A DNA stretch of 64,000 nt from Longimicrobium sp. GTDB lineage: Bacteria; Gemmatimonadota; Gemmatimonadetes; Longimicrobiales; Longimicrobiaceae. The stretch lies in assembly GCF_035474595.1 (NCBI RefSeq), contig NZ_DATIND010000047.1, positions 1 through 64,000 of the forward strand, given 5' to 3'. Shown piece by piece: positions 1-8,986 of this stretch (position 1 is the first letter of the stretch; the number at the start of each line of letters is the position of its first letter). The notes beneath the pieces were generated by a model that searched no databases, was not told the origin of the DNA, and saw only the letters and a program-made list of their open reading frames with translations. A program made the position numbers and the translations under genes.

Positions 1-138
<138 letters not shown>

Positions 139-166
139 TGAAACCAGTCTTTTAGCGGATCTGGTA

Positions 167-1774
167 TCAGTGTGCCATGCCGCCGCCGCCGCTCGCCCTG
201 CCCCTGCGCATGAGGAGCAGGAGGGGGAGGGTGAGCCCCATCCCGATGCCGAACATCAGGAACAGGTGCTCGTAGCTGAGCATGGCCGCCTGCCGCATCA
301 CCTGGCCCTGGATCAGCGCGATGGCCTTGGTCTCCGCCACGGGCGCGGGGGTGCCCTTCGCGATCATCGCCTGCGTGATCATGGCCAGCCGCTCGCGCGT
401 GGCCTCGCCGTAGCGGCTCACGTGCTCGCTCAGCGCGGCGTAGTTCTGCCCGCGGAAGCGGCTCACCAGCGTGGCCGTGACCGCGATGCCGATGCTGCCG
501 CCCAGCTGCCGCGTCAGGTTGTACAGCCCGGTGCCGTTGGGAATCTTCTCCATCGGCAGCTCGGCCAGCGCCAGGTTGGTCATGGGGACGAAGATCAGCC
601 CCAGCCCCACCCCACGCAGGATCAGCGGCCAGAAGAAGTCGCCCTGCCCGCTCTCGGTGGTGAAGTGGCCGTGCATCCACATCGACGCGCCGAAGATGGC
701 CACGCCGCACACCACCAGGATGCGCCCGTCGATCTTCCCCGTCGTCCTCGCCATCGCTGCCATGGTGAAGGCGCTGGCCAGCGCGCCGGGGAGGATGACG
801 AACCCCGTCTGCTCCGCCGTGAAGCCCAGCAGCGTCTGGAGATAGACGGGGAGCACGAACACCGTGGCGTACAGGCAGCACCCCAGCATGGCCGCGAAGG
901 TGATCCCCGCGGTGAACTGCCGGTTCTTCAGGATGCGCAGGTCCACGATGGGGTGCTCGGTGGTCAGCTCGTGCCACACGAACCAGACGAGCGAGACCGC
1001 GCTCACCACGGCGTACAGCAGCACCTCCTTCGAGTCGAACCAGTCCAGCCGCTCGCCCCGCTCCAGCATGGTCTGCAGGCACCCGATCCCGGCGATCAGC
1101 AGGCCCAAGCCCAGCCAGTCCACCCGTTCCACCTTCTGGGCGAAGCGGCTGTCGCGGATGAAGCCCAGCGTCATCGCCAGCGCGATCATCCCCAGCGGCA
1201 CGTTGATGTAGAAGATCCACGGCCAGCTGAGCGCGTCGGTGATGTATCCCCCCAGCGTGGGGCCCAGCGTCGGCCCCACCATCACCCCCATCCCGAAGAT
1301 GGCCATCGCCGTCCCGAACTCTTCCCTCGGGAAGACTTCGTAGAGGATGGACTGCGAGGTGGAGAGCAGCGCCCCGCCGCCGACGCCCTGCACGATGCGC
1401 CAGAAGACCAGCGCCTGGAGCGTGTGCGCGTTGCCGCAGAAGAACGAGGCGACGGTGAAGAGGGCGATGGAGGCGGCGAAGTAGCGCCGCCGCCCGAAGC
1501 GCGCCGAGAGCCACCCGGTGATGGGAAGCACGATCACGTTGGCGACGACGTATCCGGTCGACACCCAGGCGATCTGGTCCAGCGTGGCGCCCAGCGTGCC
1601 CATCATGTGCGGCACGGCCACGTTCACGATGCTGGTGTCCAGCAGCTCCAGCACCGACGCCAGCGTGACCGTCAGCGCGATCAGGTAGCGGTTGCGGTAC
1701 GGGTCGTCCGCGGCCGCCGCCCGCGCAGCAACGCGGGCGGCGGGGAACGGCAGCGTCCGGGTAGACGTGCTCAC
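167..1774 (-). CDS. DHA2-family MFS multidrug efflux permease (EmrB/QacA type)
   Basis: Inner-membrane drug:proton antiporter of 535 aa, the usual length for 14-helix DHA2 transporters. The family motif LDTSIVNVAVP is at residues 45-55, and a motif-A-like loop (GWLSARFGRRRYF) is at about 87-99. Hydrophobic helices fill the rest, with a short basic, Gly-rich tail. It starts at GTG, 7 nt after the stop of the adaptor gene, and is the last gene of a tetR-tolC-hlyD-emrB transcription unit. Together these encode a tripartite pump spanning both membranes. EmrB partners usually export hydrophobic compounds, but the substrate cannot be told from sequence. Confidence 0.95.
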   Translation of the reverse strand: MSTSTRTLPFPAARVAARAAAADDPYRNRYLIALTVTLASVLELLDTSIVNVAVPHMMGTLGATLDQIAWVSTGYVVANVIVLPITGWLSARFGRRRYFAASIALFTVASFFCGNAHTLQALVFWRIVQGVGGGALLSTSQSILYEVFPREEFGTAMAIFGMGVMVGPTLGPTLGGYITDALSWPWIFYINVPLGMIALAMTLGFIRDSRFAQKVERVDWLGLGLLIAGIGCLQTMLERGERLDWFDSKEVLLYAVVSAVSLVWFVWHELTTEHPIVDLRILKNRQFTAGITFAAMLGCCLYATVFVLPVYLQTLLGFTAEQTGFVILPGALASAFTMAAMARTTGKIDGRILVVCGVAIFGASMWMHGHFTTESGQGDFFWPLILRGVGLGLIFVPMTNLALAELPMEKIPNGTGLYNLTRQLGGSIGIAVTATLVSRFRGQNYAALSEHVSRYGEATRERLAMITQAMIAKGTPAPVAETKAIALIQGQVMRQAAMLSYEHLFLMFGIGMGLTLPLLLLMRRGRASGGGGMAH

Positions 1775-1781
1775 GGCCGGA

Positions 1782-2918
1782 TCAGCTCCGCGCCTTGATG
1801 CGGACGAAGGCGCTCATCCCCGGGCGCAGCGGGAACCCCGCGTCGCCGCGCCCGTCGAAGCGGATGCGCACGGGAATGCGCTGCACCACCTTGGTGTAGT
1901 TCCCCGTGGCGTTGTCCGGCGGCAGCAGCGAGAAGCGCGCGCCGGTGGCCGGGCTGATGCTTTCCAGCCGCCCGTGGAAGGTGTGGCCCGGATAGGCGTC
2001 CACCTCGACCTCCACCGGGTCGCCCGGACGCAGGTCGCGCGTCTGCGTTTCCTTCAGGTTGGCCGTCACCCACACGTCGTTCAGGGGGACCACGGTCATC
2101 ACCGGCTGGCCGGGCTGCACCAGCTGCCCCACCTCCACCGACTTCTTGGCGACCACGCCGTCCATCGGCGCGGTGACCACCGAGTAGGAGAGCTGCAGCG
2201 CCGCCGCGTCGCGCGCCGCGCGCGCCGACTCGATCTTGGAGCGCGTCACGCGCACGCCCGCGCCGGCCGCGGTGGCCTGGCTGCTGGCGGCGCTGGCGTT
2301 CTCGCGCGCGGCCTGCACCTGCGCGTCGGCCGCGGCCGCGGCGGCCACCACCGCGTCGTACTGCTGCTTGGAAACGATGTTGCGCTCGGCCAGCGGGCGC
2401 AGGCGCTCCACGTCGCGGTGCGCCTTGGTGGCGTTGGCCTGCGCCGCGGTGATGTTGGCGCGCGCGGCGCCGGCCGTGGCCTGGGCCGCGGCGGCCTGCG
2501 CCACCGCCTGCCCGCTTCCGCCGGTGGTCTGCTCCTCGGCCGCGGCCAGGTCGGCCTCGGCGGCCTCGAGCTTGGCGCGCAGGTCGCGGTCGTCCAGCAC
2601 CATCAGCGTGTCGCCCCGGTGCACCTGCTGGTTCTCCTCCACCCGCACGCTGGCCACGTAGCCGCCCACGCGGGGAAGCACGGGGGTCACGTGCCCCTCC
2701 ACCTGCGCGTTGTCGGTGGTCTCCCAGTTCCGCCCCTGCCACCAGCGGTAGCCGAAGTAGCCGACCAGCGCCAGCAGCAGCACGGCCAGGATGGGGAGCA
2801 CCGGGCGCTTCTTTTTCGGCGCGTCGGGGGCCGCCGCCCCGTCGGGGGAAAGGGTCACTCGCTGCGGCCCGGCGGGAGCGTCGGTGGCCGTGTTCATCTT
2901 GGCTGTCGCGTTGGCCAT
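1782..2918 (-). CDS. HlyD/EmrA-family membrane fusion protein
   Basis: Periplasmic adaptor joining the MFS pump to the TolC-like channel, 378 aa. A Lys-rich cytoplasmic N-terminus precedes one membrane anchor (residues about 40-58). A lipoyl-like half-motif follows (VEGHVTPVLPRVGGYVASVRVEENQQVHRGD), then a long Ala/Gln-rich coiled-coil hairpin (about 110-230) and the returning lipoyl and beta-barrel parts. I chose the ATG at 2918 because GAGGA lies about 10 nt upstream. An in-frame ATG at 2942, 3 nt after the tolC stop, would add eight residues (MNREDEDT) and remains possible. Confidence 0.93.
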   Translation of the reverse strand: MANATAKMNTATDAPAGPQRVTLSPDGAAAPDAPKKKRPVLPILAVLLLALVGYFGYRWWQGRNWETTDNAQVEGHVTPVLPRVGGYVASVRVEENQQVHRGDTLMVLDDRDLRAKLEAAEADLAAAEEQTTGGSGQAVAQAAAAQATAGAARANITAAQANATKAHRDVERLRPLAERNIVSKQQYDAVVAAAAAADAQVQAARENASAASSQATAAGAGVRVTRSKIESARAARDAAALQLSYSVVTAPMDGVVAKKSVEVGQLVQPGQPVMTVVPLNDVWVTANLKETQTRDLRPGDPVEVEVDAYPGHTFHGRLESISPATGARFSLLPPDNATGNYTKVVQRIPVRIRFDGRGDAGFPLRPGMSAFVRIKARS

Positions 2919-2945
2919 GGTGTCTTCGTCCTCGCGGTTCATCCG

Positions 2946-4286
2946 TCAGCGGATGTTCAGGGTGGTTCCGGTGGCCCGGGCCAGGTTCACGCGCGCCTGG
3001 GCCGAGGCGGCCTGCGCGTCGATCACGGCGTCCTTGGCGCGCACCAGGTTCTGCTGCGCGTTGATCACTTCGATGTTGGTGGCCAGCCCGTTGGCGAAGC
3101 GCTCCTGCGCCTGCGAGAGCTCCTCGTTGGCCAGCCGCAGCCGCTCGGCCGCGATGCGCTGCTGGTCCTGCCCGTTGGCCACGTCCAGCAGCGCCGAGCG
3201 CACCTCGGCCTCCACCTGCTGCCGCACGTCGGCGGCGCGCACGCCGGCCTCGCGCGCGGTCAGCGCCTGGTGCTGCTGGCGCGCCTCGCGGCGGAAGCCG
3301 TCGAAGAGCGGCGCCGACACCTGCACGGCAATGTTGTAGGTGGGAAAGGCGTCGCGCGGGTTCAGGCCGGTGATCCCGTAGTCGGCCGCCAGGTCCAGCC
3401 GCGGCAGGCGCTCGGCCTGGATCGCCCGCGTGGCCAGCTGCGCGGCGCGCTGCTGCGCCTCGGCGCTCCTCAGCTCCGGCCGGTTGGCCATCGCCGCCCG
3501 CATCGCCTCCGCCTCGTCCGCCGGAACGGAGATGGCGGCGGTCTGCGGCCCCAGGGCGTCGGCGATGACGAAGTTCGTGCGCGGGTCGATCCCCATCGCC
3601 CGGGCCAGGTTCACCTGCGCCTGGTCGAGCTGGTTCTGCGCCACGGACAGCAGCCCCTGCGCCGCCGCCAGCTGCGTCCGCGCGCGGGTGACGTCCAGCG
3701 CCGTGGCCACCCCGCGGTCCAGCTGCGCCTGCGCCAGGGTGACCAGCTCGCCCGCGAGACGGACGTCCTCGCGGCGGGCCGACACGGTGGCGGCCGCGCG
3801 CTCGGCCGTCACGTACGCCAGCGCGGCGCGCGCGCCCGACGTCTCGGACGCCGTCGACACCTCCGCCTGCGTTCCCGCCGCGGCGGCGCGGACGGCGCGC
3901 ACGCGCGCCACGCCCGCGGGGTCGAACAGCGCCGTCGAGGCGCGCAGGCGCGCGTCGAACACGTCCACGGGGCCGATCTTGGGGTTCAGCGACTCGCCGG
4001 GAGGAAGCGGCAGCGCGAACCCGAAGGTCTCCAGGTTCTGCGTGCGCCGGTCCTCGCTCACCGCGGCCGACAGGGTGGGGAGCAGGGCGCCGCGGGCCTC
4101 GCGGATCCGCTCCTCCGCCTCGCCGGCACGCAGGCCGGCGATGCGCACGCCGGGCGCGGTGTCGGCCGCGACCGCCACGGCGCGCGAAAGGGTCAGGGTC
4201 ACGGGCGGCGCGGTGTCCTGCGCGGCCGCCGTGCCCGCCATGAGCGCCAGCGCGGCCAGGGCCGCGGGCGCGATCTCAAGCTTCAT
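2946..4286 (-). CDS. TolC-family outer-membrane efflux channel
   Basis: Outer-membrane component of the tripartite pump, 446 aa with a signal peptide ending near AAA-QD (about residue 22). The body shows the two Ala/Gln/Arg-rich alpha-helical repeats of the OEP family (for example [27 protein letters not shown], and the C-terminal [16 protein letters not shown]). Its start overlaps the 3' end of the tetR gene by 11 bp, so translation is probably coupled and the regulator is co-transcribed with its pump. Confidence 0.93.
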   Translation of the reverse strand: MKLEIAPAALAALALMAGTAAAQDTAPPVTLTLSRAVAVAADTAPGVRIAGLRAGEAEERIREARGALLPTLSAAVSEDRRTQNLETFGFALPLPPGESLNPKIGPVDVFDARLRASTALFDPAGVARVRAVRAAAAGTQAEVSTASETSGARAALAYVTAERAAATVSARREDVRLAGELVTLAQAQLDRGVATALDVTRARTQLAAAQGLLSVAQNQLDQAQVNLARAMGIDPRTNFVIADALGPQTAAISVPADEAEAMRAAMANRPELRSAEAQQRAAQLATRAIQAERLPRLDLAADYGITGLNPRDAFPTYNIAVQVSAPLFDGFRREARQQHQALTAREAGVRAADVRQQVEAEVRSALLDVANGQDQQRIAAERLRLANEELSQAQERFANGLATNIEVINAQQNLVRAKDAVIDAQAASAQARVNLARATGTTLNIR

Positions 4287-4977
4287 CGGTGTCGTTCTCC
4301 GTCTCCGGCTCCTTCGCCAGTCCGCGAAGGAAAAGGTCCATGTGGAGCTTCAGGTAGCGGTCCATGTCCCACCCGTCGGGGTCGTGCTGCATCATGGAGC
4401 GCTTGTAGATGGACGCGTTCGCCAGCGGCGCGATGGCCAGCCGGGCCGCGTCGGTCACGTGCACCGGGCGGAACTCGCCGCTGTCGATCCCGCGCTGGAT
4501 GGCCGCCTGGAAGATGCGGCGCCCGCGGACCACCACGTGCTCCACGTAGTACTGGGCCAGGTGCGGGAAGTTGGCGGCCTCGCCCGTCATCAGCTTGCTC
4601 AGGCAGGCCACGCGCTGGCTTCCCATCAGCTCCCACCACCCCTGCAGCAGCGTGCGGATCAGGTCGGCGGCCGACCCGGTGCTCCGGGCCAGCATTCGCT
4701 CGCCGGTCTCGATGTTGGGCCCCATCATCTCCTCCACCACCGCGCGGAAGAGGTCTTCCTTGCTGGGGAAGTAGAGGTACACGGTGCCCTTGGTCACGCC
4801 GGCGCGCTTCGCAATCTCGTCCATGCGGGTGGCCGCGAAGCCCTTCTCCACGAACAGGTCCAGCGCCGCCTCCACGATCTCGCCGGGGCGCGCCTCGCTG
4901 CGCCGCCGCCAGCGCGGGGCGTCCTGCTCGGGGTCCTGCTCCGCCTCGTTCAGCCGTCCCTCGGTGTCTGCGCTCAT
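4276..4977 (-). CDS. TetR/AcrR-family transcriptional regulator
   Basis: DNA-binding repressor of 233 aa. The N-terminal helix-turn-helix is classical ([31 protein letters not shown], about residues 50-80). It is preceded by an acidic, low-complexity leader and followed by an all-helical ligand-binding domain. It is the first gene of the efflux operon, and its promoter carries a perfect 6+6 palindrome over the start-site region. Autoregulation of the whole operon, relieved by a drug-like ligand, is the natural reading. The ligand is unknown. Confidence 0.94.
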   Translation of the reverse strand: MSADTEGRLNEAEQDPEQDAPRWRRRSEARPGEIVEAALDLFVEKGFAATRMDEIAKRAGVTKGTVYLYFPSKEDLFRAVVEEMMGPNIETGERMLARSTGSAADLIRTLLQGWWELMGSQRVACLSKLMTGEAANFPHLAQYYVEHVVVRGRRIFQAAIQRGIDSGEFRPVHVTDAARLAIAPLANASIYKRSMMQHDPDGWDMDRYLKLHMDLFLRGLAKEPETENDTDEA

Positions 4978-5004
4978 TCCGGGTACCGCTCTTGTGGGTA
5001 GATA

Positions 5005-5018
5005 ACTGACTGGTCAGT
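5005..5018. promoter_or_regulatory. Probable TetR operator (14-bp palindrome)
   Basis: ACTGAC-TG-GTCAGT: perfect 6-bp arms with a 2-bp centre. It lies immediately downstream of the minus-strand -10 box, where a bound repressor would block transcription start. Size and symmetry fit TetR-family operators. Confidence 0.7.
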
Positions 5019-5046
5019 AAGATACGGATTTCGTTGCCGCAGTCAA
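5019..5046 (-). promoter_or_regulatory. Sigma70-type promoter of the efflux operon
   Basis: Read on the minus strand: TTGACT (complement of 5041-5046), 16-bp spacer, TATCTT (complement of 5019-5024). The palindrome at 5005-5018 follows directly. Confidence 0.65.
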
Positions 5047-5330
5047 GGGCAAACCGGAAGTCGCGTCCGGGATTGAAGATGGGGATTCCGGGCGATGAAA
5101 AGATCGTCGGAAGATCGGGGTCGAAGGGTGGAGATGGAGAGATCAAGGATGGCGAAGATGGAGAGATCGAAGATCGTGGAGATGGAGGATTGGGAAGGAT
5201 CGGGACCGCGCGGATGCGCAGGGCCCCTCGTCCAAACGGTCATCCCTTCGCCAAGCGAGATTCCCGACACGCGCGTGTGGGACCAATCCGCGCACGCCGG
5301 GGAAGCCCGCGCAAGTCGGTGACGCTTCAC
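5047..5330. other. Intergenic purine-rich stretch, no gene seen
   Basis: From about 5090 to 5205 the plus strand is rich in degenerate GATGGAGA/GATCGAAGA units, giving a low-complexity purine tract. The rest up to the next promoter shows no supported coding region. Confidence 0.5.
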
Positions 5331-5333
5331 CGC

Positions 5334-5362
5334 TTGACACCACCGAAAAGTCCGTTTACGAT
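5334..5362 (+). promoter_or_regulatory. Sigma70-type promoter for the RDD gene
   Basis: TTGACA (5334-5339), 17-bp spacer, TACGAT (5357-5362). Transcription would start near 5369, leaving a GC-rich leader of about 220 nt before the start codon at 5590. Confidence 0.65.
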
Positions 5363-5589
5363 CACACTGCCATAGTGAGCATCGTTCAGGCGCGATCCGC
5401 GCCCTGGCCATCCGCGCGGCCCTCCGGCCGGCGTTTCCTTCCGTCCCCACGCGGACGACCGCTTCTCCCGCCGCCCCCTGCCGGGCGGCCCGCACGTTTC
5501 CTTGGCGGCAGCCGGGCAATTCCGCCGGCGCCCGCCGGACAAGGTGGGGCCCTCCCCGCCTCTCTCTCCCTCTCCCCAGGAGGTTCTCC

Positions 5590-6156
5590 ATGGACCCGCA
5601 AGCCCCCCGCACCGAGAATCCCGCCGGCGGTCCCATGTACCAGGCGCCCGTTCCGGCTCCGACCTATGCCGGTCCCGGCGGCGCGCCCGGCCAGCCGGAC
5701 ATCGTGAAGCGCGGGATCGCGGCGTTCATCGACTTCGCCATCATCGGCGCGGCGAACGCCTTCATGACCCTCGTGCTCAGCATCGCGCTGGGGTGGATCG
5801 GGGCGATGGTGGCGGCCGCCGTGGCCACCGCGCTGGTGCTGGGGCGCGACATCGTCATCGAGAACCGCTCGCTGGGCAAGAAGCTGCTGGGCCTTGCCGT
5901 GGTGCGGGCGGACGGAAGCCCCATCACCCTCCAGGAGTCCATCCGCCGCAACGCCACGCTGGCCATCGGCACGGCGGTGGGAATCCTGGGCGCCGTGCCC
6001 CTCCTGGGGCTGCTGGCCATCCCGCTGTACCTGGTGGCCGCGGCCGTGGGCTTCTACGAGATCTACCTCGTGGCCAGCAGCAAGCCGCGCCTGGGCGACA
6101 ACCTGGCCGGCGGCACCCGCGTGGTCTTCCAGGGGCAGCCCGCGATCGCGTTCTGA
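5590..6156 (+). CDS. RDD-family integral membrane protein
   Basis: A 188-aa protein with a Pro/Ala-rich cytoplasmic N-terminus (about 35 residues). The RDD core follows: the first helix carries the signature Arg-Asp (RGIAAFIDFAIIG), then a helix pair, the loop IENRSLGKKLLGLAVV typical of the family, and a third hydrophobic segment (about 120-155). The Shine-Dalgarno AGGAGG is 7 nt upstream of the ATG. RDD proteins are small inner-membrane proteins; a few have been linked to ion transport, but no function can be assigned here. It has its own promoter at 5334 and is separated from its neighbours. Confidence 0.88.
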   Translation: MDPQAPRTENPAGGPMYQAPVPAPTYAGPGGAPGQPDIVKRGIAAFIDFAIIGAANAFMTLVLSIALGWIGAMVAAAVATALVLGRDIVIENRSLGKKLLGLAVVRADGSPITLQESIRRNATLAIGTAVGILGAVPLLGLLAIPLYLVAAAVGFYEIYLVASSKPRLGDNLAGGTRVVFQGQPAIAF

Positions 6157-6378
6157 CGCCACGGCTCCTCCCGGGGACGCCACCGCCGCAGTCCGAGCGC
6201 CCGTCCCGCCTGCCGGGGCGGGCGCTCGCTTCCCTCCCACCACCCGGCTCACTCCCCAATTGTCGCGTTCCGCGCGGCACGCGATGCAGAAAATCCTTGC
6301 TTCCCGCGTACGTAGCGAGCACTTTGGGTTCGTTGCATGCGTGGGTCCCCTTCGCTCCTACCCTCCGGAGAAAATCAG

Positions 6379-6855
6379 ATGAGCATCAGCACTGGCGGAA
6401 CACACCGGCCTGCCCCCAGCGACCCGCACAGGACGGTGAGCTGCCGCGGCGCCAGGCACAATCCGCCGCAGAACGGCACCGGCGGGTCCACCACGCCCCC
6501 GGATGACTACGAGGTTTCGTTCTATCCCGGCTTCGCCAGCCACGTGCACGTGAACGAGCACGAGGTGTACGCCGAGACGCCGGGGAGCCCGTTCGTCCTT
6601 CCCAGCGGGTGCGAAGAGCCGTGGAGCAGCAGCGCGGTCACCATCCGCAACACCGCGAAGAACTTCAACGTCACCCTGCACATCGACGACCCGCAGCACA
6701 TGATCCACCGCATCCACGTGGAACTGCTGGACCCCGCCAGCAAGAAGCAGCTGAAGTCCGCCGAGCGCGGCGCGGTGACGGCGTACCAGACCGCCCCCAA
6801 GCCCGACACGATCGTCGTCACCAACACCCCCACCCTGTGCCCGCCGGAATGCTGA
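6379..6855 (+). CDS. Hypothetical protein, copy 1 of a tandem paralogue pair
   Basis: 158 aa, no signal peptide or membrane segment, family not recognised. It shares three blocks with the protein at 7732-8124. These are YEVSFYPGFAS (here) with YTVTFHPAFAS, NVTLHIDDPQHMIHRIHVELL with DITLEVHDPKHAIKQVHLELY, and a C-terminal LCPPEC with LCPPMC. The conserved CPPxC near the C-terminus could bind metal or form a disulfide. The N-terminal 40 residues are basic, Pro/Gly-rich and probably disordered. Its stop codon overlaps the start of a membrane-protein gene, so the two are translationally coupled; the same arrangement is repeated next door. An in-frame upstream start (6337) is possible but lacks a ribosome-binding site. 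Confidence 0.7.
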   Translation: MSISTGGTHRPAPSDPHRTVSCRGARHNPPQNGTGGSTTPPDDYEVSFYPGFASHVHVNEHEVYAETPGSPFVLPSGCEEPWSSSAVTIRNTAKNFNVTLHIDDPQHMIHRIHVELLDPASKKQLKSAERGAVTAYQTAPKPDTIVVTNTPTLCPPEC

Positions 6856-7607
6856 TGGCCGCCCTTGCACCGCACGTGGTGCGATCGCTGTCGATGCAGC
6901 TGGTGTTCGCCACGCTCACGCTGGGCTTCGGCATCCTGGCGCTGCGGGTGGCGCCGCGCCCCGGGCGCAACGTGCGCCTGGGCGCGTGGCACCTCGCGGG
7001 CGTCACCTTCACCACCATCGGCGCGATCGCCACGGTGGTGGACGTGCTGGCCATTCCCGCGGCGGTGCAGGGCTCCGGCCGGTTCTTCGACTTCTTCCTG
7101 CACGCCAGCACCATCGGCAACGACGCGCGCGGGTTCGCGGTGTTCGGCTTCGCGCTGGCGCTGACGGACATGATGGTGCGCCGCAGACCCGCGCCGCCGC
7201 GCCGGGTGGTGATCTGGGGGATGGTGGGGCTCCTGGCCGTCGGCGCGGGCGTCGGCGTGCTGGAGGGCGCGTTCGTCGGCTCCCGCCAGCACTCCGTGAT
7301 CGCGCTGGTGAGCGGGGCCACGGTGGTGGCGCTCTTCGCCGCGCTGTACGCGGGGATGGTGAGCAACTCCATCGACTGGCACCTGTGGGTGGCGCTGGGG
7401 ATCTACGCGGTGCGCGAGGCGCTGGCCTCGGTGATCTCGGCGGCGCGCGCGGCGGGGTACATCGCCAACGAGTGGAAGCCCTCGGCGGTATGGATCTTTC
7501 CGCTGGGGATGGCGTCGGTGCTGGTCATGCTGTGGTGCACGCTGGTGAGGCTGGGCGTGGCCCGCGGCACCGACGCGCCGGGGCTGCTGGAGCGCCTGCG
7601 AGGCTGA
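6855..7607 (+). CDS. Multi-pass membrane protein, copy 1 of a tandem paralogue pair
   Basis: 250 aa, about seven predicted hydrophobic helices, family not recognised. The ATG overlaps the previous stop (TGATG); another in-frame ATG lies 6 nt earlier. It resembles the protein at 8135-8893 in length, helix spacing and local motifs. Examples are GVLEGAFVGSRQHSVIAL here with GVREGSFTRTGHVTAL there, and a conserved His-x-Ser/Ala...Arg block (FLHASTIGNDARGFAVFGFALAL with FNHSRTFMVTGALLALAW). Pairing with a small soluble protein in both copies suggests the two products act together at the inner membrane. No function is assigned. Confidence 0.7.
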   Translation: MAALAPHVVRSLSMQLVFATLTLGFGILALRVAPRPGRNVRLGAWHLAGVTFTTIGAIATVVDVLAIPAAVQGSGRFFDFFLHASTIGNDARGFAVFGFALALTDMMVRRRPAPPRRVVIWGMVGLLAVGAGVGVLEGAFVGSRQHSVIALVSGATVVALFAALYAGMVSNSIDWHLWVALGIYAVREALASVISAARAAGYIANEWKPSAVWIFPLGMASVLVMLWCTLVRLGVARGTDAPGLLERLRG

Positions 7608-7731
7608 ACCCCTTCCTGATACGCAATCTGTTACCCTGCAACGGCATACCCTTGCCGCGGCGCCCTGCCGCGCCCATTTTTCGCGCGCCGCAGGTTTCCT
7701 TCCCTTCCTGTCCCACGTTTTGGAGGATCGT

Positions 7732-8124
7732 ATGTCGGACGGCCACATCACCGCCGAGCTCAACAACTACACCGTCACCTTCCATCCCGCGTTCGCCAGC
7801 CGCTGCGCCGTGACCGGCGACGACGGCGAGTGCGAGGTGTACAAGCAGGCCAAGCCGCACAAGCTGAACGGCCAGGGCCACCCCAAGAAGCACACGATCC
7901 GGCTGCAGGGCGGCAAGTACGGGCGCGACATCACCCTCGAGGTGCACGACCCCAAGCACGCCATCAAGCAGGTGCACCTGGAGCTGTACGGCGACCGCGA
8001 CCCCAGCCACATCGGCGACAGCCGCGTGGAGTACCCCGCCGTCGAGTCCTTCACCGCGCTGAACACCGCCGAGCTCTGCCCGCCGATGTGCGACGACGGC
8101 ACGGGCGACGGCACCAAGCCCTGA
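7732..8124 (+). CDS. Hypothetical protein, copy 2 of the tandem paralogue pair
   Basis: 130 aa, soluble, family not recognised. Paralogue of the protein at 6379-6855 (shared blocks listed there), including the C-terminal CPPMC motif and a DITLEVHDPKHAIKQVHLELYG strand-helix block. It is shorter at the N-terminus and starts at ATG 7732, with GGAGG 5 nt upstream. The following membrane-protein gene begins 10 nt after its stop, repeating the soluble-then-membrane order of copy 1. Confidence 0.7.
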   Translation: MSDGHITAELNNYTVTFHPAFASRCAVTGDDGECEVYKQAKPHKLNGQGHPKKHTIRLQGGKYGRDITLEVHDPKHAIKQVHLELYGDRDPSHIGDSRVEYPAVESFTALNTAELCPPMCDDGTGDGTKP

Positions 8125-8134
8125 CCCCGGGACC

Positions 8135-8893
8135 ATGCTCGTCTATTCGCTCCAGCTGGTCGGAAGTCTCTTGCTGCTGATGACGGGGGCCGCGGCGCTT
8201 GCCGTGGGCCTCCGTGCCCGTTCCGGCGACGCGTACCACGCGGCGGCGTGGCGCGCGACGGGCGCGACCTTCCTGGCCGAGGGCGTCAGCGTCACCACGC
8301 AGAACGCGTTCGGCGGCGCCGCGATGCACGCCGGCGGCACGTCGTCGCTGATGAAGGCGTACCTGGCCTGGCTGCCGGTGTTCAACCACAGCCGCACCTT
8401 CATGGTCACCGGCGCGCTGCTGGCGCTGGCGTGGCTCGCGCTGCACCGCGGCGCGCCCGGGCCGCGCTTCTGGACCGGGCTGGTGGCGCTCCTCTGCCTG
8501 GGCACGGCGGTCGGTGCCGCGCTGGGGGTGCGCGAGGGCTCGTTCACGCGCACCGGGCACGTGACGGCGCTGGCGGGATGGGACCTGATGGAGCTGCTGG
8601 TGATCCTTCCCGTGCTCTTCCTGCTGCTGGTGAAGAACCGCGTGGACCGGCTGCTGTGGGCGCTCCTGGGCGCCTACGCGGCCAGCCTTGCGCTGGGGAT
8701 CTTCTGGTTCCTGGTGCTCGGGCAGATCGCCCCGGGATGGACGCCGTCGAACTGGTCGCGGGTGGCCGTGCGCGACGCGCTGTACGTGGGGATGGCCGCC
8801 GCGGCGCTCTTCCGGTGGCTGGCCGTACGCAGGGGCAGGGAGGTGCACGGGATGCTGGGGCCGCCGCCGCTGCGCGTCTCCATGATCCGGTAG
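8135..8893 (+). CDS. Multi-pass membrane protein, copy 2 of the tandem paralogue pair
   Basis: 252 aa with about seven hydrophobic helices and a short basic C-terminal tail. It is a divergent paralogue of the protein at 6855-7607 and follows the small CPPMC protein at 10 nt spacing. Conserved features include His-Ser-Arg in the middle helix region and the GVREGSF loop. Family unknown. A perfect 18-bp hairpin directly downstream (8918-8957) ends the unit. Confidence 0.7.
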   Translation: MLVYSLQLVGSLLLLMTGAAALAVGLRARSGDAYHAAAWRATGATFLAEGVSVTTQNAFGGAAMHAGGTSSLMKAYLAWLPVFNHSRTFMVTGALLALAWLALHRGAPGPRFWTGLVALLCLGTAVGAALGVREGSFTRTGHVTALAGWDLMELLVILPVLFLLLVKNRVDRLLWALLGAYAASLALGIFWFLVLGQIAPGWTPSNWSRVAVRDALYVGMAAAALFRWLAVRRGREVHGMLGPPPLRVSMIR

Positions 8894-8917
8894 CATCCGT
8901 CGGCGCAGGGAAGAAGC

Positions 8918-8957
8918 AAGCGGCGGCGCGGGAGACCGATCTCCCGCGCCGCCGCTT
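8918..8957. terminator. Bidirectional terminator hairpin
   Basis: Perfect 18-bp arms (8918-8935 with 8940-8957) and a CCGA loop, with AA/TT at the base. It lies between convergent genes ending at 8893 and 8987. Confidence 0.75.
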
Positions 8958-8986
8958 TCTCATCTCCATCCTCCGTCATCTCCCGC

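Noticed and set aside
1692-5009. Long plus-strand open frame across the efflux operon
   Set aside because: Antisense shadow. The minus strand carries four recognisable genes with overlaps and an operator.
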